Origin: Pelecanus crispus
Taxonomy: Eukaryota > Chordata > Aves > Pelecaniformes > Pelecanidae
Direction of reading: 5' to 3'
Length of the DNA stretch: 64,000 bases
Assembly (NCBI RefSeq): GCF_030463565.1
Contig: NC_134676.1
Span: forward strand, 3,148,001-3,212,000
The notes below the pieces were generated by a model, which saw nothing but the letters and a program-made list of their open reading frames with translations, was not told the origin of the DNA and searched no databases. Position 1 is the first letter of the stretch. Every line of letters starts with the position of its first letter. A program made the position numbers and the translations under genes. This document shows positions 1 through 12,300 of the stretch, one piece after another.

Positions 1-2112
1 TGTTTGTGCGACTCTCCTACCCCTATTCCTGACTCAGCCAGTCATGTGGATCTGAGCAAACAGCTAATCCTTCAAAATAGTGAATAAAAGTACCCAAAAG
101 ACATAAAAAAACAGGAGTCATGATTTCCCTAAGCAAGTATTTTGAAGATTGCCTGAATGTGCTGGCAGGAAGGATTAGAAGGGAGCGTGACCGGTGGAAC
201 CTGAGACAGTCTGAAGTGTGACCGGTGAGGAAACCCTGGGGGAATTCAGAACTGGAGAGGAACTGGCAACGTCTCAGAGCCCCAACCTGGGAAGCCCAGG
301 GCTTCTCTGGGGGGGAGAAGGACTTTTGATCCTGTAAAAGGAAGGGACGTGGTGTGCCCAAGTGCTGGCTCATGCAGCCACCACAATCCCACGTAAAAGG
401 AATAGGCAGCCACTGTGGGAAAAGTTTTGTCTTTTATGAGGGGTGGGGATGGCTTTAGTTCCCTTAAAATGAGTTAATTTTTCTTCTGGAAGAAGTAGTA
501 AAAGGTTTCTTTGGTACAAAGAAAAGGGGGAATTGTTCATCAGCTGGTATCAATCAATTTCTTACACTTCCCCAAAGAGCAGAAAGGCCCTATTGTCCTC
601 GCTGGGTTTTCCCACCACAGATTTTGCGCTTGAAAAATGGCTCCAGTTTGCCGAATTGCTTTAACTCATCACATGGCGCTGACCTACGCCCCACTTGTTC
701 CCAGCCCTTCCCTCATGCCGACGTTAGCGTTCTTGCCGCGGAGCCACGGCAGATCAAGCCCAAGGAGCTGCGTCATCCCGTTGTTGGGGTTTAGCTGCAT
801 GAGCTGCGTCTCTGTGCTGATCTGTCTGAACGGGGAGAGAAAGGAGAGGTGACTCCATGCCTTTTTGTGGCTGGCTGCGCTCTGCTTAAAGCGGTTTGAA
901 ACCTCAGCCGCACATCGAAAGCTCTGGCTTTCGTGCAGTTGTTGACACCTGAGTGTCAAGCGGGGCTTTTTCCTGGAAAGTTCCTTGGCTGTTCCTTAGA
1001 GAGAGGTTTCAGGAAGGAGAATCCGAGCCAGCAAACCCAGCACAGACCATTTGCTATATATATCCTACATATATTCCCCCAGTGAGGAAACCCTGGACAA
1101 CAATGCGGCGACCAGGATCCCCTTTGGCACGTAAGTTAAGGAGACTCTGTTTTTTCATCTGACGTTAATGTAAAATAGGCTCAAACATCCGTCATGCCTT
1201 TGGACTAAAATTAGCTTTTTCAGGAGGAAGTCTTTTCAAAGCTGGTGGAGGGACTTCACAAAAAACATTAATAGGGGAAAGTGTAAATGTTAAGACTAAG
1301 GCAAAATTTCCCATTAAACACCCCATAAAATATTAGGCAAAACTGTACTATAACAAGTAATTCAGCCCTCTCAACACTTAAATATGAGAGTTTTCAGGGG
1401 GAAAAGCCACAGTTCCCAGCAGTGAAGTTGCTTCCCTCTCCCAAACATCTCAAAGACTAAGTCACAACAGGATGACAGCGTAAGTCTCCACTGAAATAAA
1501 CTCAACGAGATTCCAGTTCAAGCACTACCGCGGGGCATAACACATACTCCAGTGTGTAAATGCTGCGTATCATACAGCTCGCTTTGATCGTGCAAGGATC
1601 CCATCGCTGATACCTGAAGTAACTGCACTGCAAATTGCAATGGAATGAGAACAACCTTTACAGTCACTTGAAACATTGACCTTTCTTCCTTTGGATCATT
1701 TTTGCAACTTATCAGCCAAGTCCTGATTATCTGCAAGAAAGCAAAGTTCTTGGCAGTATCTGTGTTCCCGGGCTTCAAAGCTTCAGCAGCAGCTTTTTCC
1801 TGCGACTTCTTTGGGGGCAATGAACTTGAAGCAATCGCTGATCCACAGCCAATGTTTTATTTCCCATTTTCCTCCGTGCCGGGCAGCTCCGGAGCCTGTC
1901 CATCGGCAGGACACGTAGCACGGGAGGCCTCTACCAGGGGCCTGCCCATCCTGACCAGGGAGCTGTGGGTTGCACGCAGCGACCGTCAACCTGCGGGCAG
2001 AGGGAACCCATTCTTGCCGTTAAACTCCACCTGCCTTTTATGCGCTTATTAACTCAAAAATTTTCACTCTTGTACCCACCCGTGCCAGCCTCTGCTCCCA
2101 CTAGATGTCACC
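1..2112. other. Intergenic DNA upstream of CFAP53
   Basis: No gene, exon or repeat recognised. Open frames here are short and show no family motif. The base composition is mixed AT-rich (1180-1700) and GC-richer (640-960, 1860-2000). It may hold the distal end of the CFAP53 regulatory region or of a neighbouring gene lying outside the window, but nothing seen decides this. Confidence 0.5.
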
Positions 2113-2961
2113 AGCACTGCACGGCGAGGAGCTGGCCTTGCAGAACGGGGAGCACCGGGGCTCTGGGGGGGCCGACCTGAACATGAGCCAGCAGTGTGCC
2201 CAGGTGGCCAAGAAGGCCAACAGCATCCTGGCTCGTGTCAGGAATAGTGTGGCCAGCAGGAGCAGGGCAGGGATCGTGCCCCTGTGCTCGGCGCTGGGGA
2301 GGCCGCACCTGGAATGCTGTGTCCAGTTTTGGGCCCCTCGGTACAAGAAGGACATTGGGGTGCTGGAGCGTGTCCAGAGAAGGGCAGCGGAGCTGGGGCA
2401 GGGTCTGGAGCACAGGGCTGGTGGGGAGCGGCTGAGGGAGCTGGGGGTGTTCAGCCTGGAGAAGAGGAGGCTGAGGGGAGACCTCATCGCTCTCTACAAC
2501 TGCCTGGCAGGAGGGGGCAGGGAGGGGGGTCGGGCTCTTGTCCCAAGGAACAAGGGATAGGATGAGAGGACATGGCCTCAAGCTGTGCCAGGGGAGGTTT
2601 AGGTTGGATATTAGGAGAAATTTCTTCATGGAAAGAGGGGTCAAGCATTGGAAGAGGCTGCCCAGGGAAGTGGTTGAGTCACCATCCCTGGAAATATTTA
2701 AAAAACGTACAGATGCGGTGCTTAGGGACATGGTTTAGTGGGCATGGGGGTGTTGGGTTGATGGTTGGACTTAAGAGATCCTTTCCAACCTTAGTGATTC
2801 CTAGTTTTACTTTCATTAAAAAATAATCCAGCCACCAAGCCAGGAAACATGGAATTACGACTCTCCCGTGAATTGCTTTAGTGGTGACTTGGTAGTGTTC
2901 GGTTAATGGTTGGGCTGGATGCTCTTAAAGGTCTTTTCCAACCTAAACGATTCGATGATCC
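2113..2961 (+). mobile_element. CR1 LINE, 5'-truncated, with doubled 3' end
   Basis: A chicken-repeat-1 (CR1) non-LTR retrotransposon fragment. Bases 2160-2560 translate on + into the last part of the CR1 ORF2 reverse-transcriptase protein, recognisable by the stretches [37 protein letters not shown] and [20 protein letters not shown]. This is followed by the usual CR1 3' region (aggggaggtttaggttggat, about 2590; a 'gctgcccagggaagtggt' block near 2660). Unusually there are two CR1 3' termini in tandem, about 2730-2802 and 2877-2961, separated by a 74-base linker. The 5' boundary is approximate. The element ends about 320 bases before the CFAP53 start codon and directly abuts the CpG island. 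It is degenerate, with no full ORF2, so not active. Confidence 0.93.
2803..2876 (+). repeat. Linker between two CR1 3' ends (copy A)
   Basis: This 74-base segment (tagttttactttcattaaaa ... ctcccgtgaattgc) is not CR1 3' consensus as I know it. It recurs nearly unchanged at 9447-9524, also between two CR1 tails. It is therefore an integral part of a composite repeat. Confidence 0.8.
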
Positions 2962-3256
2962 TGTGACTGCTGCCGGGCAGGGACAGGGCCCTGTGCGCTG
3001 CCCCCCTCCGAGGACCTGCGGCCGCACAGCTCAGCGCCGGCACGGCTGCCCGGCGGTGGCTGCGGCCCGGAGCGCTGGCACAGCGTGTGCGGGCCGGGCC
3101 GGGCCGGGGCCGGGCTCCCCTCAGGCGGCCATGACACCCCCGGCCCCCGCCCCCGGGCTGACCGCGCATGCGCATCACCGCCCCCCCGCCCTTCCCTTCT
3201 GCGCTTGCGCCGGACGGGCGTCCCCCGGCGTCATGAGGTCACTTCCGCCGCCGTGC

Positions 3257-3270
3257 TTTGCCATAGCAAC
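3257..3270 (-). promoter_or_regulatory. RFX X-box
   Basis: On the minus strand the sequence reads GTTGCTATGGCAAA, which matches 12 of 14 positions of the palindromic X-box GTTGCCATGGCAAC bound by RFX factors (RFX2/RFX3), the regulators of ciliary genes. It ends 13 bases before the CFAP53 start codon, so transcription probably starts within or next to it, or the leader is very short. The match is seen; binding is inferred. Confidence 0.8.
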
Positions 3271-3283
3271 GGGAGACGCGGCT

Positions 3284-3346
3284 ATGGCGGCACAGCGGCG
3301 GCAGCGGCGGGAGGTGACCGGGCCCGTCCCGCACTCCGTGGCGCTG
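3284..3346 (+). CDS. CFAP53: CFAP53 coding exon 1 (residues 1-21)
   Basis: Encodes the basic start MAAQRRQRREVTGPVPHSVAL and ends in phase 0 before the donor gtgagg. The frame is open upstream without a stop back to about 2906, with another in-frame ATG at 3233. That start would lie upstream of the X-box, so 3284 is preferred. This exon is poorly conserved apart from the REV-x-GP pattern shared with the mammalian protein. Confidence 0.88.
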
Positions 3347-6300
3347 GTGAGGGGCCGCTCCGCTCCCGGGCGGTGCGGGGTCCTTGGGGCAGGGCCCGCT
3401 GAGAGGAGCCGGCAGCGGTGCGGGCTGGGCTTCCCGCAGGAGCCCGCCGCCGTGAGGGCCGTGGCGGGAGCCCGCCGCCACCCGCTGCGTGGCCATGGGG
3501 GAGCCGGTCCGGCTGTATCCGTGCGGGGCGAGGTCGCCTCTTTGGGGGTCCGTGGGCCCCGCAGTGTGTGAGGAGGCGCTCGGAGCCCCGGGGGTTTGCA
3601 CCGGAGAGGGGGGTAGCTGGAGGTTACAGGTGAGAACGTTTGTTCAGTGTGTGTAAAGCAGACCGTAACAATCCTCCCGGGTGGGTTGGGTGAGATGTAA
3701 ACTATAGCCCGGGCGACAGACAGGTGCTGGCACCTGAAGCCATTTCATGCTCCTGTACTGGTGGTGTGCCCGTCGAGGCAAGGCTTGTCGGGATTTACCC
3801 CTAATTACCCTGAACTCTTATCATTTGCTGTTACGTACCTATTTGGTCATGAATTCAACTAAAAAAACAAACCCTAGAATAACTGATTACATTCTCACGA
3901 CTGACATATGCTTTCTTTTACAGAGAGCCAAGCCTCCTAAAGAACAAACAAGTGAAAATTTTGTCTTGGCCCGCAGACAGAAAGAAAAAGAACTCCTTGA
4001 ATATGCTGATTCCTTAAAGCTCTACAACCAGTGTCGCAACGTCTATGAGTGGCAGCGACGCCACGAACAAAAATGGCTGCACAGCGTCGTGCAGAGAAAG
4101 GTGGATGCGACCATGCAGGAGTATCTGGCAGGGACTAATGAGCGACGAGCGAGGTAGCAAACAAGTAGCTAATACCAATGTCTGCCCTACTATTTTCAGC
4201 TTAACTGTGGGCTTAGAGGAATGATTATGGGGAAAACAGTTGAGCTCAGCTCTGTACGTTACACTGTGCGTTGTAGCGTGGTGTTCTTTATTCATCGTAA
4301 CAGAAAGCATAGGTGTGCTTAATTGGTGGTCAAGTAGCACTGTAGAGCAAACAGGAGCCTTTGGGCTCTCGTTACTAGCGCTAGTAACTAGAGCCAATCG
4401 CCAGAAATGCGTATTCAAACACAGGAACTGCTACAGTTTAGGTGGCATTTAGAGCCTTGTCTGCCAAATGTGAGATAACAGTAGTATGGTAGCACTTTCA
4501 TTGCTTGATTTTTTTTTTTTTTTTTAAAGAGAAGAAAGAGTACTGTGATAAAAGTGTCAGAAGCTCTTGTTGTTGGGTGTAACTGAGGGTTTTGTTGCAA
4601 GCTTAGTAAGTTAATGTTTAGGTCCTACAAGTAATACTTTGCAGCACAGGCAGTTGAAAGAAATGAAGATTTGGCAGAAGTCTGTCAAAAATGATAAAGG
4701 TGAGGACTAGTACTGTCTTGTAAAGAATTAGTGGAATTAGTGAGTTTCTGGATTCCTTAGTCCCAGGTTTCTTACTGCTAGGATTAATAAAGAGGTAAAT
4801 GGTGGTGTGTTTAAAAATTGCCAATTTGACATAATTTTCTCATCAACGATCTTTCAGGGTGAAGTGGTTTACAGAGTGATGCTAAAATAACAAAAGGTAG
4901 TTTGAGAGAAGATACAGTTATAGATGCATGAAGAAGGGTGCTAAATACCAGGGAGGGATTATGCTGAAGGACAGCAATAGTACAAGATCAAATTGATGTC
5001 AACTGATGAGAAATGTCATCTGGAAATTAGAATAATTTGTTTAATGGGGGACTGAAGTTGTAAAGCAGCATTGGAAATGGGTTTGTAAGATAAGGAGCTT
5101 AAATTGTGCCAGCACAGAATCACTCACGTTGTGCTGCAAGATCCCCTCCATGGGCACAACTCCTGTGATCCCCGAGTTAAAATTTGATGTTCCCTTGGAT
5201 GTTCCCTTCTTTGGCATTTGCAAGAAGTGTTGAAAGGAGCCCAGTACCCGTTTTGCACTCATAACAAATAAACTAGAACTTTATCATTCATCAGAAGGAT
5301 TGGTTTAGCTTTTATTTAAATGTTTTCATTACAGGCTTTGTGAGCTTCTGGAGGCAGAGGAAAGCAGGTACTTCGCTGAGATGGAGTCACTTGAAGAAAC
5401 AGCACTGGAGAAACAAGAGAAAATGAGGGAGCGTGCAAAATTACTGAGAGAGAAGAGAGAAAAAGACAGACAACAGCTGGTGGCTGAAAAACAGGAGCAG
5501 CAATTCAGGTATCTTATAAAATAGAATTTGGATTAAGTAAATACAAAGAGGTGATTTAACAAGATGGTGACAATAATAAACTGAGGAAGGAAAGACGAAT
5601 GTGATAGAAATAATAAAACGTAAAAAATTAGGGTGGTTTGGATAGAGGTGTATGAGCTTTGCCAGGAGTTGAAAGGCCTCAGCTATGTTGCATGTGGTGG
5701 AGCAGAGTATAGTGTTTTTCTGACTTTTGATGAAGGGGTGCAGCCTCTGAAGACCAGGGATCCAAATCTGCAATGCTGTAATGCTCAGTAAAGTGCGTGA
5801 GAAAAATTTTCATTGACAGAGATGAAGGCAACAGGTACAAAGAACTGTATGGTCTCCATTATTTAAGCGTTGAGGTACCATGAAAACATTCTTCCAAGTG
5901 TAGTGTGAAACTCCTCGGCCTGTGTGAGCATCCCTGCGCTGCCACCTGCCAAGTCAGCTGTTTCTGCAGTCCCCTGTTCTGGCGTGTAGTTCTGTTTCAG
6001 CTTTATACTATTGGAGTGAAAAGGGTTCATGGAAGGTTAATTTGGCCCAAATCATGCTTATTAAGCTAATACATCGAAGATCCTTGAAAAATTAAGGTTG
6101 TTCAAAAAGACAGTGTTTTTATTTATTACATACTTTTCAAGAGTACCAGCCGGAGCTAAGGTTTTAATGCAACCTGAAGTTCTGTGCCAAGTCTTCCTGG
6201 ATGCTGAGCTTGTCAGCCTCTTTTGAAGTCATTAAGATTTGCAGGTGCTTATCAGGCCCTGAGGCTTTGGCATGGAATCTGACTTGTTCAATTCTTGGAA

Positions 6301-9300
6301 ATCTGGTTTTCTGAGGAAGGGATGAAAATAATATTAATGTAATTTAATTGTAATCATTTGAAGTGTCTCTTCCCAGTCTCCCACAGTGCTATGGAAATCC
6401 ACAACACCTGCTTCTCAGCGTGCAGAGGCTGGGGATAAAAATCAACGCTTGCTTTCACTTGTGCCTAAACTCAAATTAACTAATTTCACAGATAAGTGTT
6501 GGTTTCTTAAATGTGGGGTTTATTGCCTGAGATGGGTGTTAAGGCAGCCTATGCACTTCTAAATTCACATGCTGGCTTTTAAATATGACCCTCGCAATTT
6601 ACAGTTCCTAGTTTGCTCTCTACCCAAAGTGGTTGCTTTCTGCTCAAAGTGGTTGAAATTCATGTTTAAAATTGCTTAGAGGAGACACTGCTGGAGTGCC
6701 TTTTATTTTGTACTTGTAGCTTGTCTTACATACCGAGGAGAAGGGATTCAGCTTGCGATTTAGACACCTACCTTTAGGGGTCTGAGTATTGGTGTCTTTA
6801 TATTCACTGGGAATCCGAAATCGTGTTCTACTTGGTAGATCTTCACTGAGATCAGGACAGTTAAAGGAACCTGCTGTCATCCTAAAGTAGGCATATGCTG
6901 GTCTGCCAGTTCAACTGCACCCTAGCCTCTACTGACTGCATTGATTAGGTTCCCGTTGATTAGAATGGGGATTTAGCTGACGTAGATTCCTTTTTAGATG
7001 CCTAATTTTAGATATTTTAATTGCAAAATGAATCCCACCAGTGAATCTTACCATCTGGTGATACATACTTGGACTCTCATGCTGCAGTTGCCTGTCTTAA
7101 ATGTCTCAGGTCCTCCTTCTTCCCAGTATAACCCTATAGATATATGGTTCACTCTGTCTCATGGGATCATTCCCATCATCCTTCTACATTTCCCAGTCTG
7201 CTCTTGGATCTAGGCAATATTCATGCCACACAGTATCCCGTTAAAAGTGCTGCTGGAGCTTTGCTGGTGGCGTTCTGCTGGCTGTGGTTTTTCAGAGGAT
7301 TCAGAGGCAGTGAAATCTTTCTTCTTCACAGCTGTTGTGAGTGGCAATCTTTGAGTATCCTTGCAAATGAATCTTCATCCTACAGTGCACAGAGTCCTTC
7401 TCTTTGAGTGTCCTGATGTAATGGAAATACATGTCCATAGTCAGTTCCTCCCTCTGTTCCTCTAGCTCTGTCTCTTTGTACTTTTAAATTAAAGTCCCTA
7501 TAAAAAACCCAATATTTTAATAACACCAGCTGACAACAGTTTACCTTGTCTGTTGATCTTGCCTTCAAAAGCCAGATATCTTCATGTATATGCTTAGAAA
7601 TATTTTAAAGCTTTTTCTTCTCTGTCCTTTTCCAATGAGAAGGGAAGTCCCTACTGTGGTTATCAATTCTGATTAGATTAGTAACTTCTAATATCTGAAT
7701 CTGCATGTATTTGTTGTCTTTAAGTAGCCCCAAATCTGTTTTGCCCCCCACTGTTATTCTTCCTCCTAAACCATCCTGGGCTGTGCAGAGATCTGGGAGC
7801 AGGCTTTGCTGCTCAGGAAACCAACACTTGAAGATCCACAACCAGAAATCTGTAATTGCGTCACAACCTGTACTCTAGGGCAGTGGTCTCCAAACCTTTT
7901 TGATTGCGCACCCCTATTAGTAAAAAAAAAAAAAATTTTAGCACTCGCCCCCAATATGTTTACTTATTTATAAATTATATACTTGCACTAGTATGTTATG
8001 TACATTATAAAACGTATGCAAAAATAGAAATTAGAAGTGGTCGAGGTAAAGAGGAAATAACTACTGTTTTTATTTTTAATGTTATTTATTAATGGTACAA
8101 ACAATATTTTTGCTCCTACACCCCAATGGATTGTCTTGCACACCCCACTTTGGAGACCATTGCTCTAGGGCACACCCAGAGGAGCCCTGGGAGGTGATTT
8201 TGGTAACAGGTGAATATACACATGATTTTCTCTTTCTCTGTGAATTGACAACTATTTTGAATGTCTTTCTGAAACCTAATAGAGACTTCTTTATATTTCT
8301 TTTAACTTTAAGCAAGGCGCTCCACTCTTTTGCAGGTATAGATTCTCAAACCTGAGGTATAGGACAACCTATAGTGTACAGCGCTCCACTACATTATTCC
8401 AGAGTACCAACAGGCAGCCACGTGGGCTGGGTTTGGAGCTGTAGCCCGAGGCTGTAGATTTAACAGCTTCTCAGTAGCGATGTTAGCCAGGAAGAGTCCT
8501 TTGTCACAAGGTGACAGAGGGGCACGGGCCTTGGAGCACCAGAGTCCCGCTGGAATTCATTTTCATGAAGGGCTGCAACTTGTATGAGAAGATATTCAGC
8601 CAGTTTTAGCCCGAGGGCATGTTCATCGTTGGTATCTTCAAAGAAAATTGCAATGTCTTAAAATTTGCATAAAACACATATTACACCCTCTTTCTTCTGA
8701 TAACATCAGAAGCATCCGTACAGAGAATGTTGTTATCACAGCAACTCTGTACTGCAGCCATAACATGAATAAATAACTGGGGGGGAAGTAAATGCAGTTT
8801 TTGTCTTTGGGAAGTGGCTACATCCAGGCACAATTTCAATGATAAGAAGCTTAGGATAGCAAAGTGAGGAAGAAAACCAGCCATCTGGGGGAGCAGATGT
8901 TTATAGGTTGCATGTAAAAGCTGCTTTGAAGGAATTATTTTGATGAAATCAAGCAATTACAGGGCTATTTTATATTAAAATTCTAACCATGCTGAACTTT
9001 TATTTAACTTCTCTTCCCCTCTGAGAATTCAATTAAATTCAGATTAGTTTATAGTCATGGAAAAGAATAACTAATTCTTTATTCCTTCGCTGCTGAGAGA
9101 CCTTTGAACCCATTGTGCTAAGGTAATACAGTTATTTCTAATGGTGTAAGATTTCAAATCTTAATAATGGCGTGTTGCCCTTGGAACATTTGAGAACTAC
9201 GTTTTTCATGAATACTAATTAGTACTGTAGTCTTTAATCACCACTAACGCCTACCCAGGAGCTGCAAGATAGATCTCAGCATTATTAGAACAGGCTGCCC

Positions 9301-12300
9301 AGAGAGGTGGGGGAGTCCCCATCCCTGGAGGGGTTCAAAAAACGGGCAGAGGTGGCACTTTGGGACATGGTTTAGTGGGCATGGGGGTGTTGGGTTGATG
9401 GTTGGACTGATGATCTTAGAGCTCCTTTCCAACCTTAGTGATTCCTAGTTTTACTTTCACTAAAAAATAATCCAGCCAGCAAGGCAGGAAACATGAAATT
9501 AATTATGACTCTCCCGTGAATTGTTTTAGTGGTGGACTTGGTAGTGTTGGGTTAATGGTTGGACTGGATGATCTTAAAGGTCTTGTCCAACCTAAATGAT
9601 TCAATGAAAATGTAAGAAAACCGGCAATGACGTAGTATGTTTATAACCTGCTTGAAGGCAGGGGCACCTCTTGGAGCGTGCCATGGCTCACGCCTTGCAC
9701 ATCGCTGTGGTGCTCTTCACTTCTGTTGTTGGGACAACCAGTGAATGAGTGGTCAGAAGGTTCCCGTCTCGTACAAGGAAGGAAAACAGCCATCCCTTTT
9801 CACTAGCATCTGCTCCTTCGTTCCTGTATTTCCTCACCCTTCTCTTCTGAAGGCCTGAGCACGGTTCCTCATGCCAGGGGTAGTTCCTCCTTTAGAGGAC
9901 ACAAGCCCAGCTCGCAGGGAAGAACGTGACACTTGGTTAGAGGATGTGGCGTGTCCTAGGACTGGGGGAGAAAAGTGCTAAGTGTGGGAGGCTTTATCTT
10001 ACGGAGGCTTGATGTTGATGAAAGGGGACTTGGCAGATTACTGTTGTTTCTTCCCAGTCAGGAACAGTGAAGAGGTTAGAAATGCCTTCTGGATATCAAG
10101 TAAAATGAGAATTTTGTTTTCATGGCACCGCTTTCCCTTTTATCGTTTGCATATAGTGCTTGGCACCTTTCACCACCGCCTCCATGGCATTAGGTGCTTT
10201 ACAAATAAAGGATGAGGAGAAAGATGCCCTTGGCCCCAGCAGCTGACAGCTGAAATGTGAGGCAGCAACCAGTGAATGCTGACAGGAAGAAAATGTGGCA
10301 AGACCTCTGCTTCTGCATGAAATTACAGGTCAAGCGTTGTCGTCTTTGGCTGTATCTCACTCCTGCAGCACCTAGGGAGAGCGAGGTGTAGCAGTCTTCC
10401 CCCTCCGCAGTCACAGCTCTGATTTTTGCACCGCTCCGCTGTGAGTTGGGCTGGTTGGATGGCTCTCGCTGTGGCACTGAGAACAGGGTCAGGCTGGCTT
10501 TCGGCTCTGTCACTTCTTCTGCCTGTCAGCAGCTTGCTCAGCCAGTTCTGAACTGGAGGAGGGCTATTCGGGGAACTGCTCTTTGCAGTTTATAAGCCCT
10601 AAGTAATTTTTATTAGGCTGGCTTAGCACGGAGTTTTGTTGGTAAAGCTTTGGAAACTCTTGTAAACCAACACATAATTATTACACGCTGGTAGTTGCCT
10701 CAACCACATATTAATGATACCAGGAGCCGCGCTCATTCTGTGCTTGTTAGCAGGAGGTGATGAAGGAGCAGTATCAAGTAAAGCAGCCATTATTCCAGAG
10801 CATAATCTTACTAGTTTTAGGGCAGAAATGAGTTATAGACCACCAGTCACATCCTGTGTTGCTGGACTCTTTCCCTGTGTGCCTCATTGCTAGTGGAAAT
10901 AGCAGTTGACCTCAGGGGGAGGCCGAATTTGCATCGTTTCTGTAGCCTCCGTGGAGGTGTGAACCCATGGCCCCAGACACAGAATAACTCTCCTATTAAT
11001 TTGACACCCGCAACCCAGGTCAGGGAATATAGATGTGGGTTTAGATGGAGACAGCAGCTAGTGGACTTAGGAATCATTTAGAAAAGTGAAGACTTTGCAA
11101 AGTCAGATCCTTAGCAGAGCCACAGAGCATGAAAAAGCAAACTGCTAAATACCTATCTCTAGTGCTGGCACACTTAATTTTGCTTTTAAGTAAAAATACA
11201 CAACAACAACAACAAAAAAAACCCAAACCAAAAAAACCCCCTATCTTAGGCAATGGAATTAATTCAGATTTCACTGCTGGAGTTATGAAAATTAAATAGC
11301 TATCCTGATGTGGAGAATGATAGTATTATGAGATAGTTGCCTGATGAATATTTAATATTTTTGCTACACGGGGTTGTCAGTTAAACACTGTATAGTATAA
11401 AGTATTTCACGTTGTACAGGTAACTACTGCTCTCACATAGTGGTTCAAGTTTCAGTCACTGATATCTTATGATGCCTGCTATGAATTCCTGAATAGCATT
11501 GCAATAATCTGTAGAAGATGGTTTCATTCAGCATGAAATTGTGAGATATCTTTTCACTTTGCAGCATTTGTGTGTGTCTATCGCACATCCTTAGAGCTTA
11601 CAGATCCTTAATGGTTGTAGATCTTCACCATTGTCTGCTAGTTTCACGTTTTGCTATTATCAAAAATCTATATCCTGGTTATAGAACAGAATTAAAATGC
11701 TTGTATATTAAATATTGTTTGATAGCGTATGTTGATCTCATAGTGCTTTGTCTGCAAAAATAAAAGCAGAATCTCTAAACAGTCGTGTGTTCTCCTCAAC
11801 CGAAGAGAAATATCTGCTTATATGCCACTCAATTGCAGGGAATAAAGGAAAATTGAAAGCTCTATTACTTGTTTGACTTTCTAGCTTCTCCAGACTCTTC
11901 TTGCAACTTTTCTGAACTATCCCACAAAACTTGGTTAAAAAAGTTAATAAATTTCTAGTGGTTCCTGTTCAACTGTGTAACTTAAATTTCTGCTCTCGGA
12001 ATATTTTCTGAATACGAATGAGCTTTCAAGTGACTACTAAACCTATTCTAAGTCTTCATTCGAATAAAGAGCAACCTACATGTTTGAACAAGCGTACTGT
12101 GCATGTGTTTTATGTTAAAAAAAAATTATATATATAAAAAACTGCATGATGCATGTTCCAACTATATATATAAAACACACCTTGTATATATACAATATTT
12201 ATATATTGTGCATGTGTGTATATATTATTTTTACAAATGCAAACATAGGACCTGCTCTTCAACTGATTAAGGTCAAAATCTCCATCAAATCAGGCGCTCT

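Larger units (their letters stand above)
2980..3640. promoter_or_regulatory. CFAP53: CpG island and TATA-less promoter of CFAP53
   Basis: A sharp change to very GC- and CpG-rich sequence starts where the CR1 element ends and covers exon 1 and the start of intron 1. Visible sites include GC boxes (3137-3155), the palindrome GCGCATGCGC (3164-3173) matching the NRF1 consensus, an ETS-type ACTTCCGC at 3241-3248, and an RFX X-box at 3257-3270. No TATA box is seen. NRF1, ETS and X-box sites in a CpG island are typical of widely expressed and ciliary vertebrate genes. The transcription start itself cannot be read from sequence. Confidence 0.85.

Noticed and set aside
2105-2560. 151-codon + strand open frame upstream of CFAP53
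   Set aside because: It is the C-terminal remnant of the CR1 ORF2 reverse transcriptase, so it was annotated as a mobile element and not as a host gene.
5100-5280. Segment ending in AATAAA-like sequence, considered as a processed pseudogene
   Set aside because: No recognisable parent protein, no poly(A) tail and no target duplication.
12123-12235. TA-rich stretch considered as a transposon end
   Set aside because: No inverted termini or target duplication; low-complexity sequence explains it.
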